Source of the DNA: Panax quinquefolius
Lineage: Eukaryota > Streptophyta > Magnoliopsida > Apiales > Araliaceae
Direction: 5' to 3'
Length of the DNA stretch: 64,000 nt
Assembly: GCA_020205615.1 (NCBI GenBank)
Contig: CM035173.1
Coordinates: forward strand, 54,755,800 to 54,819,799
Shown here: positions 25,269 to 37,850 of the stretch, in pieces
How positions within the stretch are numbered: the stretch's first letter is position 1
Layout: each line of letters starts with the position of its first letter
Position numbers and translations under genes: made by a program
The notes under the pieces: model-generated
Seen by the model: the letters and a program-made list of their open reading frames with translations, nothing else
What the model was told of the DNA's origin: nothing
Database searches by the model: none

Positions 25269-26411
25269 ATACCAAGTCCAGAATAGATATCGGTTGAGGT
25301 GCTTCTTTCAAGCTTTGCACCACCATGATTTCATTATATCCCATCTTGCGGAGGAATTCTTCAATTTTCTCCTTGGACACTTTTCCCTTATATCTGATGA
25401 CTAGCTTCATCACTCGTTGAGGGAGATACAACGGAATTTCTTCAGATACCGTAGCAGTTGTATTTGATGTGGATCCTTTAACATCCCCATAGTTCCATGG
25501 GACTTTCTTAAGGCTGGTGATAGGATATTGCGGCATGAATGGCAATACCAGTGGTTCTGGCGCCGCCACCTTCAAAGGGTTTTCAACTCCTTTGAGCTTG
25601 ATTGGTTAAATTATAAGGGGTGTGGCAGCCAGGTCTCCCTTAGAAGATATAACTGCTATGATTTCTCTCCATCTTTGCACTCCTGGAGGAAATGTTTTTC
25701 CACTCTTAGGCAATACGATGTCATCGTCTGCCATTTACAGGTCACCGTTGTCAATCATATTTTGGATAAGATAACGGAGTGCCCAGCATCCTTCAGTGCT
25801 GTGACCACGAGAATGGGAGTGGTATTGATAGACTCCACTAGCATCAAATCTTTTTGAGTTTAGGTTAATTGGGGGTAGCAGTGCTGTGATTTTTCCCTCA
25901 TTGATCAGCATCTACAATATTTCTTCCATCGGTTGGCCTAAATGGGTGAGCTTTCTTTTGTTGAAAAAATCCTGACGGGCTTGAGCTCTTACTTTTCTTG
26001 CAAGCTTTTCCTCCAAGGTTTCACTTTCTTGGGTCTGTGGTGGATTCTTTGTGATAAGGGAGAGGAGACTTGCATGCTCTTAATTGAACAACTGTCGTGT
26101 GACTTGGTGTTGATGTATCACCAGTTCTGCTAGTTGATTAACCTGTTCATCAATAAACTTCAACTCTCGTTCCATCATAAACTAGAACTCCGAATAATCC
26201 CACTTTTTGGAATTATCTTTTCTAGTTTGGGGAGAACCACCCACATATTTGAGGTACTTGGAACTCTCTCCACTGCCTCTATTGACCATGTTAACATCCT
26301 CTTCCTTGTGTTGAGGGAAAGGGTTATCTTGAACATGTTGTTGTTCGGGCTTTGTCACCATGATCTCACCATTGTCTATTAAGTAGGATTAGGCTGGGCA
26401 CTTGTAGCCAT
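25269..26411 (-). pseudogene. Older Ty3/gypsy gag-pro fragment (possibly Tat/Ogre/Athila-like)
   Basis: Minus strand, different from A-H. A possible gag start is MATSAQPNPT at 26411, followed by stops. Further on are LARKVRAQARQ, HLGQPMEEIL, then FDASGVYQYHSHSRGHSTEG with CWALRYLIQNMIDNG (about 25745-25860), then VPWNYGD, and EEFLRKMGYNEIMVVQSLKE with ISILDLV next to the B LTR. This order and these motifs match the gag C-terminus and pre-protease region of non-chromovirus plant Ty3 elements, from my knowledge of the family. B inserted right after ISILDLV, so the rest lies beyond the left edge. The lineage name is an inference. Confidence 0.7.
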
Positions 26412-27176
26412 GTCTGACAATGGGCTTAGTGTCTTTTTGGACTTTGAGCGGGTAACATGACCAATAGTTTCCCTACAAAAAGACTACGTAGTTTAGTCTG
26501 GGGAAACATGGAGATGTTATATGATATGCAATGTGTCCACTTTTAGGAGTGTTTTCATTAGCACATGCTCCCCCCATATCAAAAAGTTCAACTTTCTTAT
26601 TTCCAAGGCTGCTCATATATCTGAAGTGCAACCACAGACAGAAAAATTATCTGAATGCATAGAAACCTATAAGATAAAGGAAATAGATCTATTCTAAAAA
26701 ATAATGCACTACCACATAACATTCTTATGCTTATAGAAAATAAATAGAATAAAAAAATAAACCTAACAAAAACTAGAATGACTATGCATATGTAAGTTAA
26801 TTATAATATGGTATTTAGTGAAGAAATAAATCTCTCTTTATTCAAATATGGTCAGTTGTCCAACTTAAACTACTATGTTACTGAAAAAATGGATCACAAC
26901 CTTTAAATTTAGAATATCCAAATCTATAATTGCACACTACTAGAAAATTGACCTATAAGCTGGGTCAACCAAATTCGAGAATGGAGTCAAAATCATTTAG
27001 AAGGTAAAATGTTGGGTTCAAACACACAAGTCGGAGTAAAGATGATTTACCTTTGGAGGATCAAGAACTCCTGCATCAATAGAAGTGAACTCAGCCCTCA
27101 CTTAAATGCCAAATTCCTTAAAAATACCACAATTATTGTAAATATTTTGTCTTACCATAAGGAAGCAGGGATCTAG
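26412..27176. other. AT-rich sequence, nothing identified
   Basis: About 765 bases without a convincing gene. The right of 26412 may be leader of the gag-pro fragment. At 26936 there is CACTACTAGAAAATTGACC, which resembles a CACTA-transposon end, but no partner end was found. Confidence 0.4.
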
Positions 27177-27482
27177 ATGGGAACTTTGTTTTACCGAGCG
27201 GTGGCGAGGAATGTAGAAATGGCAGGAAAGTTGGAGGAATTAGAGCATAAGGTTGTAAGTGAGAGGGCGGAGAAGGAGGCTCTCCGAACTCAGTTGGAGA
27301 TGGAGGTGATGGATAGGATTCACTACGATGAGAAGTGGGAGAAAGCCAATGATAGGGCAGATGATCTAGAGGACGAGGTGCGTTGCAAGAGGAGGAAAAT
27401 GAACAAGATGGGCTATGCTCTTTACACGGCCATGGAAAGATTGATCAATGGGGTATATCATTACCCAGCTGAGCAAGGATAG
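27177..27482 (+). CDS. Unidentified coiled-coil reading frame
   Basis: 101 codons, rich in Glu, Lys, Arg and Met. Residues about 17-75 form a likely coiled coil (KLEELEHKVVSERAEKEALR, then WEKANDRADDLEDEVRCKRR). The base composition is less AT-rich than its surroundings and the frame continues as coding-like sequence past its TAG (TWHTISRDMV, KEYQSAVERGMLDLV) with two more TAG stops, so it looks like the 5' piece of a longer, decayed protein. It lies 436 bases before the gag of G. It could be part of the G leader, the tail of another element, or a captured host gene. I do not recognise it. Confidence 0.4.
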   Translation: MGTLFYRAVARNVEMAGKLEELEHKVVSERAEKEALRTQLEMEVMDRIHYDEKWEKANDRADDLEDEVRCKRRKMNKMGYALYTAMERLINGVYHYPAEQG

Positions 27483-27917
27483 ACCTGGCATACCATAAGC
27501 CGAGACATGGTGGTGCACATCACATAGAAGGAATATCAGAGCGCCGTTGAGCGTGGGATGTTAGACTTAGTCTAGAGGGAAGAGCTTATTAGTATAGTGC
27601 TTTTATATATGTGTTATTTAAATGTTGTTGTAATCTCAGTCTTTTGTGTAAGATGTGAGATAGTGGTAAACCCCCAAATTTCTGAAAAGTTCTAGCAGGG
27701 TAGTAGATAGTATGTCCCTGTCTTTTGTGATATTAAGGGATATGTGTTATCATTTATAGCAGTATGCTAGAAAAGAACATGTAATGTAACCCTTTGGCAT
27801 ATGGATATAAATGATCTTATTTCAGAAATGTGTTATAAACCTGTAGTTCTTTTCTATTGAAAAAAAAAATTCTAAGTTATAACTAGATAATAGAATAAAA
27901 ATTTTGTGATGCAGAAA
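27483..27917. other. Decayed continuation of the coiled-coil frame, then AT-rich spacer
   Basis: To about 27600 the frame upstream still reads as protein with TAG stops. After that I see only AT-rich sequence with an A-run near 27861. A GATGCAG just before the gag start looks like a splice acceptor, but nothing confirms it. Confidence 0.35.
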
Positions 27918-28393
27918 ATGCCACCTAGACGTAGAATAACTGTCCCAGAAGAGTCAGTTAATGATGAGAGAGGTCCTGTAGATCCAATACAGAGGCTGGT
28001 AGATTTATTGGGAAAAGCGTTGAGGGGAAGAAACGAACCCGTACCACCCATTCCCCAAGTTATCCCAGTAACGACCTTCAAAGATTTTAAGAGTGTAGGA
28101 CCCCCAGAGTTCGCGGAAACCACTGACCCGATAGTTGCGCAAACTTGGATCAAGGAGATCGAGAAGGCCTTCACTATAGCTCGAGTGGGTGAAGACTAGA
28201 AGACAGTATTTGCCACATAAATGATGAGGGGCGAAGTGAACTATTGGTGGAAAACCAATCAGCAGGGAGCGGGGAAAGAAACGATAACGTAGGAGAGGTT
28301 TACTACATTATTTTTCGAAAACTATTTCCCGAAGAGTATGAAGAGTAGGATGGAAGTAAAATTCCTAGAATTAAAACAAGGTGATATGACAGT
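27918..28393 (+). pseudogene. Element G gag, 5' part
   Basis: MPPRRRITVPEES is a start typical of Del/Tekay gag (an in-frame ATG also occurs at 27909). Then come FKDFKSVGPPEFAETTDPIV and TWIKEIEKAFTIARVGED, a TAG at about 28197, MMRGEVNYWWKTNQQGAG, RFTTLFFENYFPKSMKSRME and FLELKQGDMTV, the retrotransposon gag core. Element E interrupts the frame directly after GACAGT. Internal stops (TAG, TAA, TAG) show it is dead. The integrase end of the same family appears at 53871-55115, so both are assigned to one old element, G. Confidence 0.82.
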
Positions 28394-31300
28394 TGTGAGA
28401 TCCCAGATTTTATGAATAAAGATTTAAATTTCTTGAAATATTTTTTTTTTAATATTATGGTGTAGATTTGATAGAATGTTATAGTTGAGGGTGATATTTA
28501 CAAATTTTGCAAAGTATGCAAGTTGTTATAAAATATTTGTTTGGTCGGGGAATATTCTTTTTTGTTCCGAATATCCGTATTTGCACTACAATCATTGGTG
28601 AACCTATAACGGAAGTATTATCGTAGTAAGAAAATGACAGAATTATCTTTTTATAAAAATACGGCGGAAGTGTTACCGTTAAAACTGTTGAACTACCTGG
28701 TATTAAAAGTACAGTAATATACGTGGTTGCATAGTAGCACACGGTATTGATTATTGATGCTTACGTGAGAAGTCACTCAGTTATACTCAATTATTACTAC
28801 AGTAATTGTTGCATCATATCTCTCATATTATGGATTCGATTATTGTCACAGTATCATCTGCATAATATGATATATTATTAAATCAATAATTGAGACGACA
28901 AAGTTATTCATATTATTAAATTATAATATTTATAATGTCTATAAGTTCTGTCAAGGAGAGGTTTGGTCATCTAATTGCGCGCCAATAAAGAGAAATCCTT
29001 ATTGGAAAGCCCCTTCTTTCTTGGGAACGACCAGGTTGTTAAATATTGTGAGTTATAATATTAATGATGAATAAGTTCGTGTTGATTAAAGATGAATTTG
29101 ATAGTTCCATTGTATTGGGATTATTAGTGTTAGTGAAAATCGACATCTATTCCGATGATAATTGATGTCTGGGGGTTATATTGATAAATCGGGTAATTAA
29201 TCGAATAAATGCGCAATTAATTAGTACTTATTCACATGCTTATATAACTATTTGTTCACATGTGTGTACTATTGAATCACATTCATGTACTATTAGGGGA
29301 GTTGGTGCAAGATTGATAATACTTGTATGACTAAGTTAAAAATGGAGGTATAGATGGAGGTACTATACTGTAATTCATATTTTTCACATGATTATACTAT
29401 TGGTTCACATGTTTGAACTATTGATTCACATTATTTACTATTAGGGGAGGTGGTGCAAGTTTGATAATACTTGCAGAACTAAATTAAAAATGAAAGAAAA
29501 GTAGGAGGTATTGTACTATAATATTTCGAGCCCCAAAACGTGCAATTATCGAAACTATATTTTTTCCTATAAATAGAAGCTCATTCTTCCTTCATTTACC
29601 ACTAATTCACTAAAGCTATAGAGCAATTATTATAGAGAGAAATTATAGAGAGAAAAAAGAAAAGAAGTCTGCTACCTCACTATTCCAGTATCCAGTTTTT
29701 CTAAGGTAAGGGGTATTATTTCTTTCGTGTTCATGAAGAGAGCTATTGTTATTCCATTCCTTATTATTCTGTTGGAATAACCTATATCTTGCGACTCACC
29801 GTATACATGGTGAAATTCTTCTATTATTCCATTCTTTATTATTATGTTGGAATAACTTTTATACATGCAAAGTAATCTTTGCATACACGTGGCGAAATTC
29901 TTCTATTATTCCATTCTTTATTATTACATCGAATATCACATGCGTGCGTTTACGCATGACTGGTTCTATTATTTATTATTCATTGGAATAACTCATGCAT
30001 CATGATCTACTATCGCATGCATGGCGAATTACATTGTTATTCCATTATTTATTATTACATTGGAATATCCTTGCGTTGTAAATTACGCTGACACAGGTTC
30101 CATCCTTTATTATTTTGTTGGAATATCCTCGCTTGGTGCTGATTACGCTTTGACGTGGTTCCGATTCTTTATTATTCATTGAGAATAACTTTTGTATGCG
30201 TGTGGTCTATTGCATGCATGGTGAATTCTTCTATTATTCCATTCTTTATTATTACATTAGAATAACTTTGTATATATGGATTACCGTGACGATGGTGAAT
30301 GATCATTTGTATTCATTCCTAATTAAATAATAAAAATGATCTGTTTACGTTGATTAAGATGAGAGTCATGATAAAAGCATTGGACTGATGAAAATCATGG
30401 GTATATGTAGTATTAGTAAGTGTTATGATGAGTTATGTTGGTTATTATGTGAAAACATGAAATTTCTTAGAAATCACAAAGGGTTGAAAATCAGATTTTG
30501 GTAAAAATGGAACATGAAATTCAATTGACCATATCTCCTATTATATATTGAATTTTTTAGTGTGGTCAAGTTCTACAGTTAGATCTATGAGTTTTCTAAC
30601 CTATCCAAGTGGAATCATTGGAAAAGGTGTTGTAGATTTTCGTGTGGACTGATTTTAGCAAAGTAGTCAAAAACTGCAAAGTACCAAAAAGTTACTGCCC
30701 AAAATTTTGTAAGGGCTGTTTCGGCCACTTAATTTGTGAGAAAAATTCCGGCCTTTTGGGACATGGAAATATATGGTATAAAGTACCTCCTGTCCAAAAA
30801 TGAGCTCATTCCGACTTAAAAATGAGCAAGTTATGACAATTTCAATATTTAGGTTTTTCCGACGAAAAATGCTATAATCGGAGTTCTATAATTCTGATGA
30901 CCATGAAATTTAAACTGGAAGCTCACGTTAACATGTGTAAGATCCTACCAAGATTTGGAAATTTCTGGAGTTAAACTTGAAGTAGCTAATTTCTTAAGGA
31001 ATTAATTAGAAATTGATTTTTGAAAAATACTTAAGGGAGTTGAAAAATTATAAAAAAATACTTGTTGTGTATGAAATATATGTATATAATGTTTGGACAA
31101 CTGATAGAAAAATAATAAGTTGATTTGGTAATTTTTCATGAAAATGGTTTAGTTACGAACATATGAGTTAAATATGTTATGTGAAGTTGAAAAATTGGTA
31201 AATATGATTTTATGGCTTGGGAATCCTATATAGGGTATATGCAGATTTTTGATGAGGGATTTGATCATTGGTAATGAAATCTTATGAGTATGGCATTTTT

Positions 31301-32450
31301 GAATGATTAAAATGCATTATTTGGTAAAGTGTAAACAAATGAAATAAATTGTTTATAAGTTTAAGAAGTGATTAAAATATTGTTATAGTATTAATAATAT
31401 TAGATTATGAGTTTTTTAAGTGATTGATAATATTTGGATAAATTTAAAGTCTTTAATATTTGTCCTTGTTTTCATTTGATTAATGCTTATATCATTGACA
31501 TCATTCTCATGCTTATATTGTGATGAAAGTCATCTTTGGCTTACATGCATAGATGGACTTGGTGTGATTATGACCAGTTATTATTCGGTATAATCATGAC
31601 CGTAACGTGACGAATGATATGGTAAAAATCCTCAGTGGCCTATAGTGCATTGATGGACAGTTTTTAGTATGATTATGACCAGGGATTATTCGGTATAGTC
31701 ATGACCATTGATGATTTAATGAATATCCTTGGCCCGTAGTGCAGGGATGATTTGATGATGTGGTTTATTTATTAAGCTGAGTCTCAGTGATAAAAATTGA
31801 TGAAAACATTTTTTTTTAAATCATAGAAGTTAGTAGATTTTATTCTCTACTTGACTCTTCTAATGGATTGCTTATTCCGCTGCAGTTAAACTTGATGTCT
31901 ATTGTATTTTATCAGTTTAATATTGTTGAAGACTAATGATAATTTATTATGCATTATCTTAGTCATAATATTTTTTACTGGGCTAGTTGAGCTCACCCTT
32001 TCTTTCGTTGTTCTCTTCAGGAAATTAAAATATAGCTGGGACTAGTCGGGGAATGGAGTGACGGTCCAGATGATAGCATTAGTAGTCCTCACTATGGCAT
32101 GACATGCAATATATAATTGTATTGAGGACCTAAGATGTGTGTGTCATATTTTATACGTCACTTAACAATAGGGTGATGAGAACCCAACCTTGAAAGCGTC
32201 AAAAGTGCACCACAGTAAAATGAAGAGAACAGAAATCTTCTCATGTACCTTTGGAGACTTGAAATATTTGTTGTTGTACTTTATATGGCATGTATTAATT
32301 TGAGTATGAATATTGTCGTATTATATACGTTACAATATTTGTATTGAAACTCACAGTATATATGTTGTCGTATTTTGCACGACTGTTATATAATTAAGTT
32401 GTATTTAAATTTGTGTACCATGTATCTGGCGACTCAAGATGGGTGATGAA
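28394..32450 (+). repeat. Element E 5' LTR, main part
   Basis: TGTGAGATCCC start. TATA box CTATAAATA at 29567-29575. Eight TTATTCCA...TGGAATAA-type units lie at about 29749-30265, and inverted-repeat units with the TAGTG loop family at 31533-31557, 31632-31653 and 31725-31748. D interrupts it after GGGTGATGAA. The last 22 bases resume at 47695-47716. Confidence 0.9.
29749..30265 (+). repeat. Array of TTATTCCA/TGGAATAA units in E 5' LTR
   Basis: Eight units spaced about 65-80 bases apart, each with TTATTCCA, a TTTATTATT core and TGGAATAA or a variant. The first spans 29749-29780 with an 8-bp stem. The same array is in the 3' LTR at about 50455-50970, in J at about 59400-59625 and in the solo LTR near 4630-4690. 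It starts about 170 bases past the TATA box, so it is in the transcribed part. Confidence 0.8.
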
Positions 32451-35032
32451 TGTGACGCCCCCAAAATAGGTATACAACACCCATTCTGAGTCGCCAAATA
32501 CATGGTACAGAAACAACTACAATTTTATTAATACAAATGTCGTCTAAAATACGACAACACATAAACTGTGAGTTTAAATACAAATATTGTCTTCTAGACA
32601 ATATCCACACTCAAATAAGTCCTCATTACAATTATTGATATACTATTTTACAAAAATGGTGAGGACTACTAAAATAACTTTCTAGAACCATCATTCCATA
32701 CCCCGACTAGAACTCGCTACATTCTCGCCTCCTGAGAAGAAAAATGGAATAAAAAGGAAAAGGGTGAGCTCAACTAACCCAGTAAAGAATATTATGACTA
32801 AGATAATATAGAACAAATTATCATTAGTCCTCAACAGGGAAAAATCTGATAGTATATAATAGACAACAAGTTTTAGATCAATATTCGCAGCGGAAATAAT
32901 AATTCATAGAAGAGTTACGTAGAGAATGAAATCTACTATAATCTATGAATTTAAAAGTCCATCATCAATATTTTATCACTGTAACATCAATTAATATTCA
33001 TCTTAAATCAAATATTCATCTTTGCACTACATGCCAAATATATTCATCAGTTGGTCATGTTCATCTCAACACCTGTTCATCTTTGTACTACGGGCCAAAG
33101 ATATTCATCAGAAAATAATTAATCTTTGCACTACAGGCCAAAGATATTCAGTAATATCATCATTTAGGACTGAGGATGATGAAAATATTTTTAAAGAAAC
33201 GAATCCAGTAAAATAAAAGATCAAATTTTAAGAATTCGTACTTCAAGCAATCCACGTTCAAAAATACTTCATAAATAATCATAGTGGAGTAAAATTCAAG
33301 AATGAAGACCAAAACATGGATACAATCAAATCTAGTATCCATAATAGATATTTTGGACAAAAAACAAAAATTTAATTTTTCTGTGAATAGTCTTAGTATT
33401 CGTGAATAAAATAATACCGTATCGTGAATAGTAACCCCGACACTAAAAGAGACAAGAATTTCACAAGAAAAATATTACCAATATTTCTAAGATAATGATA
33501 TTGAAAGAAATAATATCATTTAAAAATAATAATATCCCTTACCTCGAAAAAGATGTGCTACATTTGGAATCTTTGGATATAGTCTTTGAAGGAACTTGCA
33601 CCGTATAACAACACTCAAAGTATCAAAATACTCACAAGAATACACTCGATAATATAGAGAGAGAAAATTTCTGTTTCTGGTGTGATTTTCAATTCTAACC
33701 TAAGCACCCTATTTATAGGAAAATACTTAGAACACCAAAGCAGAAAATTTAATAAAATAATAATATTTATAAATTAAATTCCTACGCACACCTTACCAGC
33801 TGATTTTAACTATTTAACACATGCCCACAAATTAAAAAAAATGTTTTTATTAAAAAAAATATTTAAAACTTCAAAAATTAATTATTCTGGAACTTCAATA
33901 CCTCATAATAAATAGCCCTTTTATTAGAAAAATTCGAATCTTATGTCCATTCCATAGGAAATTCAATTCTCTACATATTTGTAAGTTTAAGTTTTTCCAA
34001 ATTCTAAGCAGAAGTTGACCGAAATCCACAAACGGACGATTTGACAGGCTATAATCAAATTTCAGTCAAGAACTGGGCTCACAAACATGTTTAACATGTT
34101 TTTAACATTTATTGTAACAAAAATACTCTTCCTCCTCATATATTCATATATCCCAGATTCATTGTAAAAATATCACCATTATTATATTATTAAAATATAA
34201 TAATATATTTAAATGAATTATCCATTTATATCACCATTATTAATTGTCACTTTAAAATTTTCTCCATTTATATCCACATTAAATGAATATTTTTCTTATC
34301 AAATAAATTAATAATTAATTATTCACAAATAATATTACAGAATCACAATATTGACAATCAGGCCGTTCCCAAGAAAGAGGGGGCTTTCCAATAAAGATTT
34401 CTAACTTCTTGGCCGCAATTAGGTGACCAAACCTCTCCTTGAACGAAACTTTCTAGACATTGCCAATAGTGTTATCTAATAATATTATTTAAATAATATG
34501 AATTATTGATTTGATAAAGGAAAACACTGTGCAGTGACAATTATTGAAACAACAATAATATAAAATATCAACGTAGCAATTATTGAGTCAATAAAATAAA
34601 ATATTGAATAGTAATTACTGTAACATTTATTAAGTAGTGCCTTCTTATGTAAGAATCAATAATTGGTGCAATACCGTGTGTACTGTGTTTTAACCACCGG
34701 GTATTCCAACAGTATTAACGGTAACAACTACGCTATTATTTATAAACAACTTATACTTGTCGTTTTCTTCATCCAATCGCTTTTCGTTATGGGGCCCACA
34801 AGGGTCAAGCTACTTGCAAATCGCATTTAATATTCCCAAGACAATGAAGAATATTCTTCTACGACCAAACGAATATTCCCCGACAAAAATAAATATTTTA
34901 TAACCACTTGTTTATTTGAAATATTTGCACATTTTACCCATAACTAACCATATTAATCAAATCAACCTTACTATTTCAAAATAATAAATAGAGGAGATTC
35001 AATTTCATTTAATAATAAGTTGGGCTCTTACA
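32451..35032 (-). repeat. Element D 3' LTR
   Basis: Plus strand TGTGACGCCCCC to GGGCTCTTACA, 2582 bp. TATA box at 33710-33719 (minus strand). Inverted-repeat units lie at about 33016-33135. Confidence 0.93.
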
Positions 35033-35046
35033 ACCTCCCCTCCTTA
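35033..35046 (-). other. Polypurine tract of element D
   Basis: The minus strand reads TAAGGAGGGGAGGT against the 3' LTR, overlapping the pol stop TAA at 35044-35046. Confidence 0.9.
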
Positions 35047-36640
35047 TGAAATTTCGTCCTCGAAATTAACGTACGTACCTAGTGTTTCAAAAAGGTGAGG
35101 ATACCTCGCTTTCATTTCTTTTTCCAACTCCCAGGTCATTTCCTCAATAGCATGGTTCCTCCACAAAACTTTAACTTGTGGTATGACCTTTTACATAAGA
35201 CATGTTCCTTCCTATCCAAGATCTTGACAGGTACCTCCTCATACGTTAAGTCTTCGGCTATCTCGTCTGGTTCTAACTCAATAACATGGTTCGGGTCTTT
35301 CAAATATTTACGAAGCACAGATATGTGAAAACATTATGAACACGAGACATGCTTGGAGGTAACGCGAGTCTATAGGCCACATTTCCTACTCGGTCAAGAA
35401 TCTGAAATGGACCAATAAATCATAGATTGAGCTTTCCTCTCTTCCCGAATCTTGTAACTCCCTTCCATGGGGAAACACGCAACAATACATGATCCCCAAT
35501 ACTAAATTCCACATCTTTTCGATGAAGATCCGCATAACTCTTTTGTCGATCCTGTGCCATTTGTATATGTTGTCGAATCTGTTGGATCTTTTCTATAGTA
35601 ATACATACCAACTCTGGTCCCAACAATGCTGCTTCACCCACCTCATTTCAACATACTGGAGAGTGACACTTTCGTCCATATAATGCTTCAAATGGAGCCA
35701 CACCTATACTTGCTTGGTAACTGTTGTTGTAGAAGAATTCCACCAATGGTAAATACTTATCCCAACTCTCTTTGAAGTCTAGGACACATAGTCATAATAG
35801 ATCTTCAAGAGTTTGAATAGTCCTCTCTGATTGTCCGTCCGTTTGAGGATGGTATGCCGAACTGAATCGTAAATCCATGCCCATAGCTTTTTGCAAGCTA
35901 ACCCAAAATTGTGAAGTGAATCTTGGGTCACAATCCAAAACTATGGATACTAGAATGCCATGCAATCTCACAATCTCATTTACATACATACGAGCAAGAC
36001 GTTCAAGGGAATAATTCTCCCGTATTGGCAAAAAATGAGCAGACTTAGTTAATCTATCAACAATAACCCAAATAACATCTATGCCTTGAGAAACTTTTGT
36101 TAGACACATAACGAAATCCATGGTAATGTGTTTCCACTTCCATTTTGGAATCTCAACTGGTTGCAATGGACCCTTAGGCACTTGATGCTCTGCCTTTACA
36201 CGTTGACAAGTTAAACATCTGAAGATAAACTTTGCAATCTCTCTCTTCATATTGTTCCACCAGAATGTATGTCGAAGATCACGATACATTTTGGTACTTC
36301 TAGGATGGATTGGAAACGGTGTATTTTGTGCCTCCATCATGATCTTTTACTTCAAATTAGAGTTGTTAGGAACACAAAGTCTGGAGTGGACTCGAAGTAT
36401 TCCTTCTTCATCGATTCTTGCTTCTAGAATACCACCTTCTTGTACTTTCTTCTTCATACGCATCAGCTCCGGGTCGGTGGCTTGAGCAACTTTAACTTTT
36501 TCGATTAAAGTCGGTTCTATGCGTATAGTTGACATCATCGTATGGGTCCCCGGAGTCTTGAATTCTATCTTCATCTTTTGTAAATCACAGGAAATGGGCC
36601 TTTGTGTTAACAACATCGCACTCATTCCCGCATATGATCT
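35044..36640 (-). pseudogene. Element D integrase with chromo-like tail
   Basis: Zinc finger region: QNTPFPIHPRSTKMYRDLRH with CLTCQRVK (about 36200-36340). The first His is Gln. Catalytic core: WKHITMDFVM (Asp), VIVDRLTKSAHFLPI, IVLDCDPRF (second Asp kept, Ser-Asp-Arg changed), and [20 protein letters not shown] (Glu). A further part at 35420-35641 gives MAQDRQKSYADLHRKDVEF. The tail at about 35060-35318 has SMLRKYLKDPNHVIELEPDE and ILDRKEHVL, then frameshifts before the expected W-rich chromo tail. Confidence 0.85.
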
Positions 36641-37850
36641 TCTACTCAATGCGTCAACTACTACGTTCGCTTTTCCAGGATGGTATTCAATAGTGTGGTC
36701 GTAATCTTTCAACAGCTCAAGCCAACGTCGTTGCCACATGTTGAGTTCCTTTTAGGTGAAGAAATATTTGAGGCTTTTATGGTCTAAATATATCTCCACT
36801 TTCTCCCCATATAGATAGTGCCTCCAGATCTTTAGCGTGAAAATGACTTCTGCCAACTCTAGATCATGAGTAGGATAATTCCTCTCATATTCTTTAAGTT
36901 GTCGCGAGGTATAAGCTATGACTTTCCCACATTGCATGAGAACACATCCTAACCCTTTGCCTGAAGCATCGCTGTAGATAACAAATCCATCCGAACCAGA
37001 TGGTATTGTCAGAACAGGTGCCGAAATAAGTCTCCACTTTAGCTCTTGAAAACTCTTCTCACATTCCTCGCTGCATACGAATTTTGTATCTTTCTGAGTC
37101 AGCTGAGTTAACGGAGTAGTGATTCGAGAAAATCCTTCCACGAATCTCCGATAAATAACCAGCTAAGCCCAGAAAGCTACGCACTTCGGTCATCGACTTC
37201 GGTTGCTCCCAACTTTATATTGCTTCAATCTTCGCCAGGTTAACAGATACTCCATGTTTTGACACCACGTGCCCAAGGAATGCAACTTCCTCAAGCCAGA
37301 ACTCGTATTTCTTTAACTTGGTATATAGCTTGTTTTCACGAAGCCTTTGGAGTACCAGCTTCAAATGGTGCTTATGATCTTCACGTCTTTTGGAATATAT
37401 GAGGATGTTATCAATAAAGACAACAATGAACTGATCCAAATATTCCTTGAATACTCGGTTCATCATATCCATGAAAGTCGCATGAGCATTAGTCAATCTA
37501 AAAGACATGACTAAAAATTCATAATGCACGTACCGAGTTCTGAAGGCAGTCTTCAGAATATCCTCAGTTCTAATATTCAGCTGATGATATCCAGAATGAA
37601 GATCGATCTTTGAAAAAAATTGTGCTCCTTGCAACTGGTCAAACAGGTCATCAATGCGAGGTAGCGGGTACCTATTCTTGATGGTGACATGGTTCAATTC
37701 CCGGTAGTCAATACAAAGTCACATACTCCCGTCTTTCTTCTTTACAAAAAAAAAACAGGAGCACCCCAAGGAGATGTACTAGGACGAATGAAACCGATGT
37801 CCAACAACTCCTGTAGTTGAACCTTTAACTCCTAAAGTTCAATAGGAGCC
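36641..37850 (-). pseudogene. Element D reverse transcriptase and RNase H
   Basis: Reverse transcriptase motifs are [13 protein letters not shown] near 37760-37800, then [34 protein letters not shown], and the catalytic box near 37405, which reads FIDNIL in place of FIDDIL: the second catalytic Asp is Asn, so polymerase activity should be lost. RNase [19 protein letters not shown] and [15 protein letters not shown] (Trp kept at 36824-36826), then [20 protein letters not shown] with DALSR. Stops and frameshifts occur near 36745 and 37150-37215. Confidence 0.87.

Noticed and set aside
26936..26955. CACTACTAGAAAATTGACC resembling a CACTA transposon end
   Set aside because: No inverted partner or 3-bp duplication was found nearby.
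27525..27536. GAATATCAGAGC resembling a primer binding site
   Set aside because: It has mismatches at the critical end and falls in coding-like sequence continuing the coiled-coil frame.
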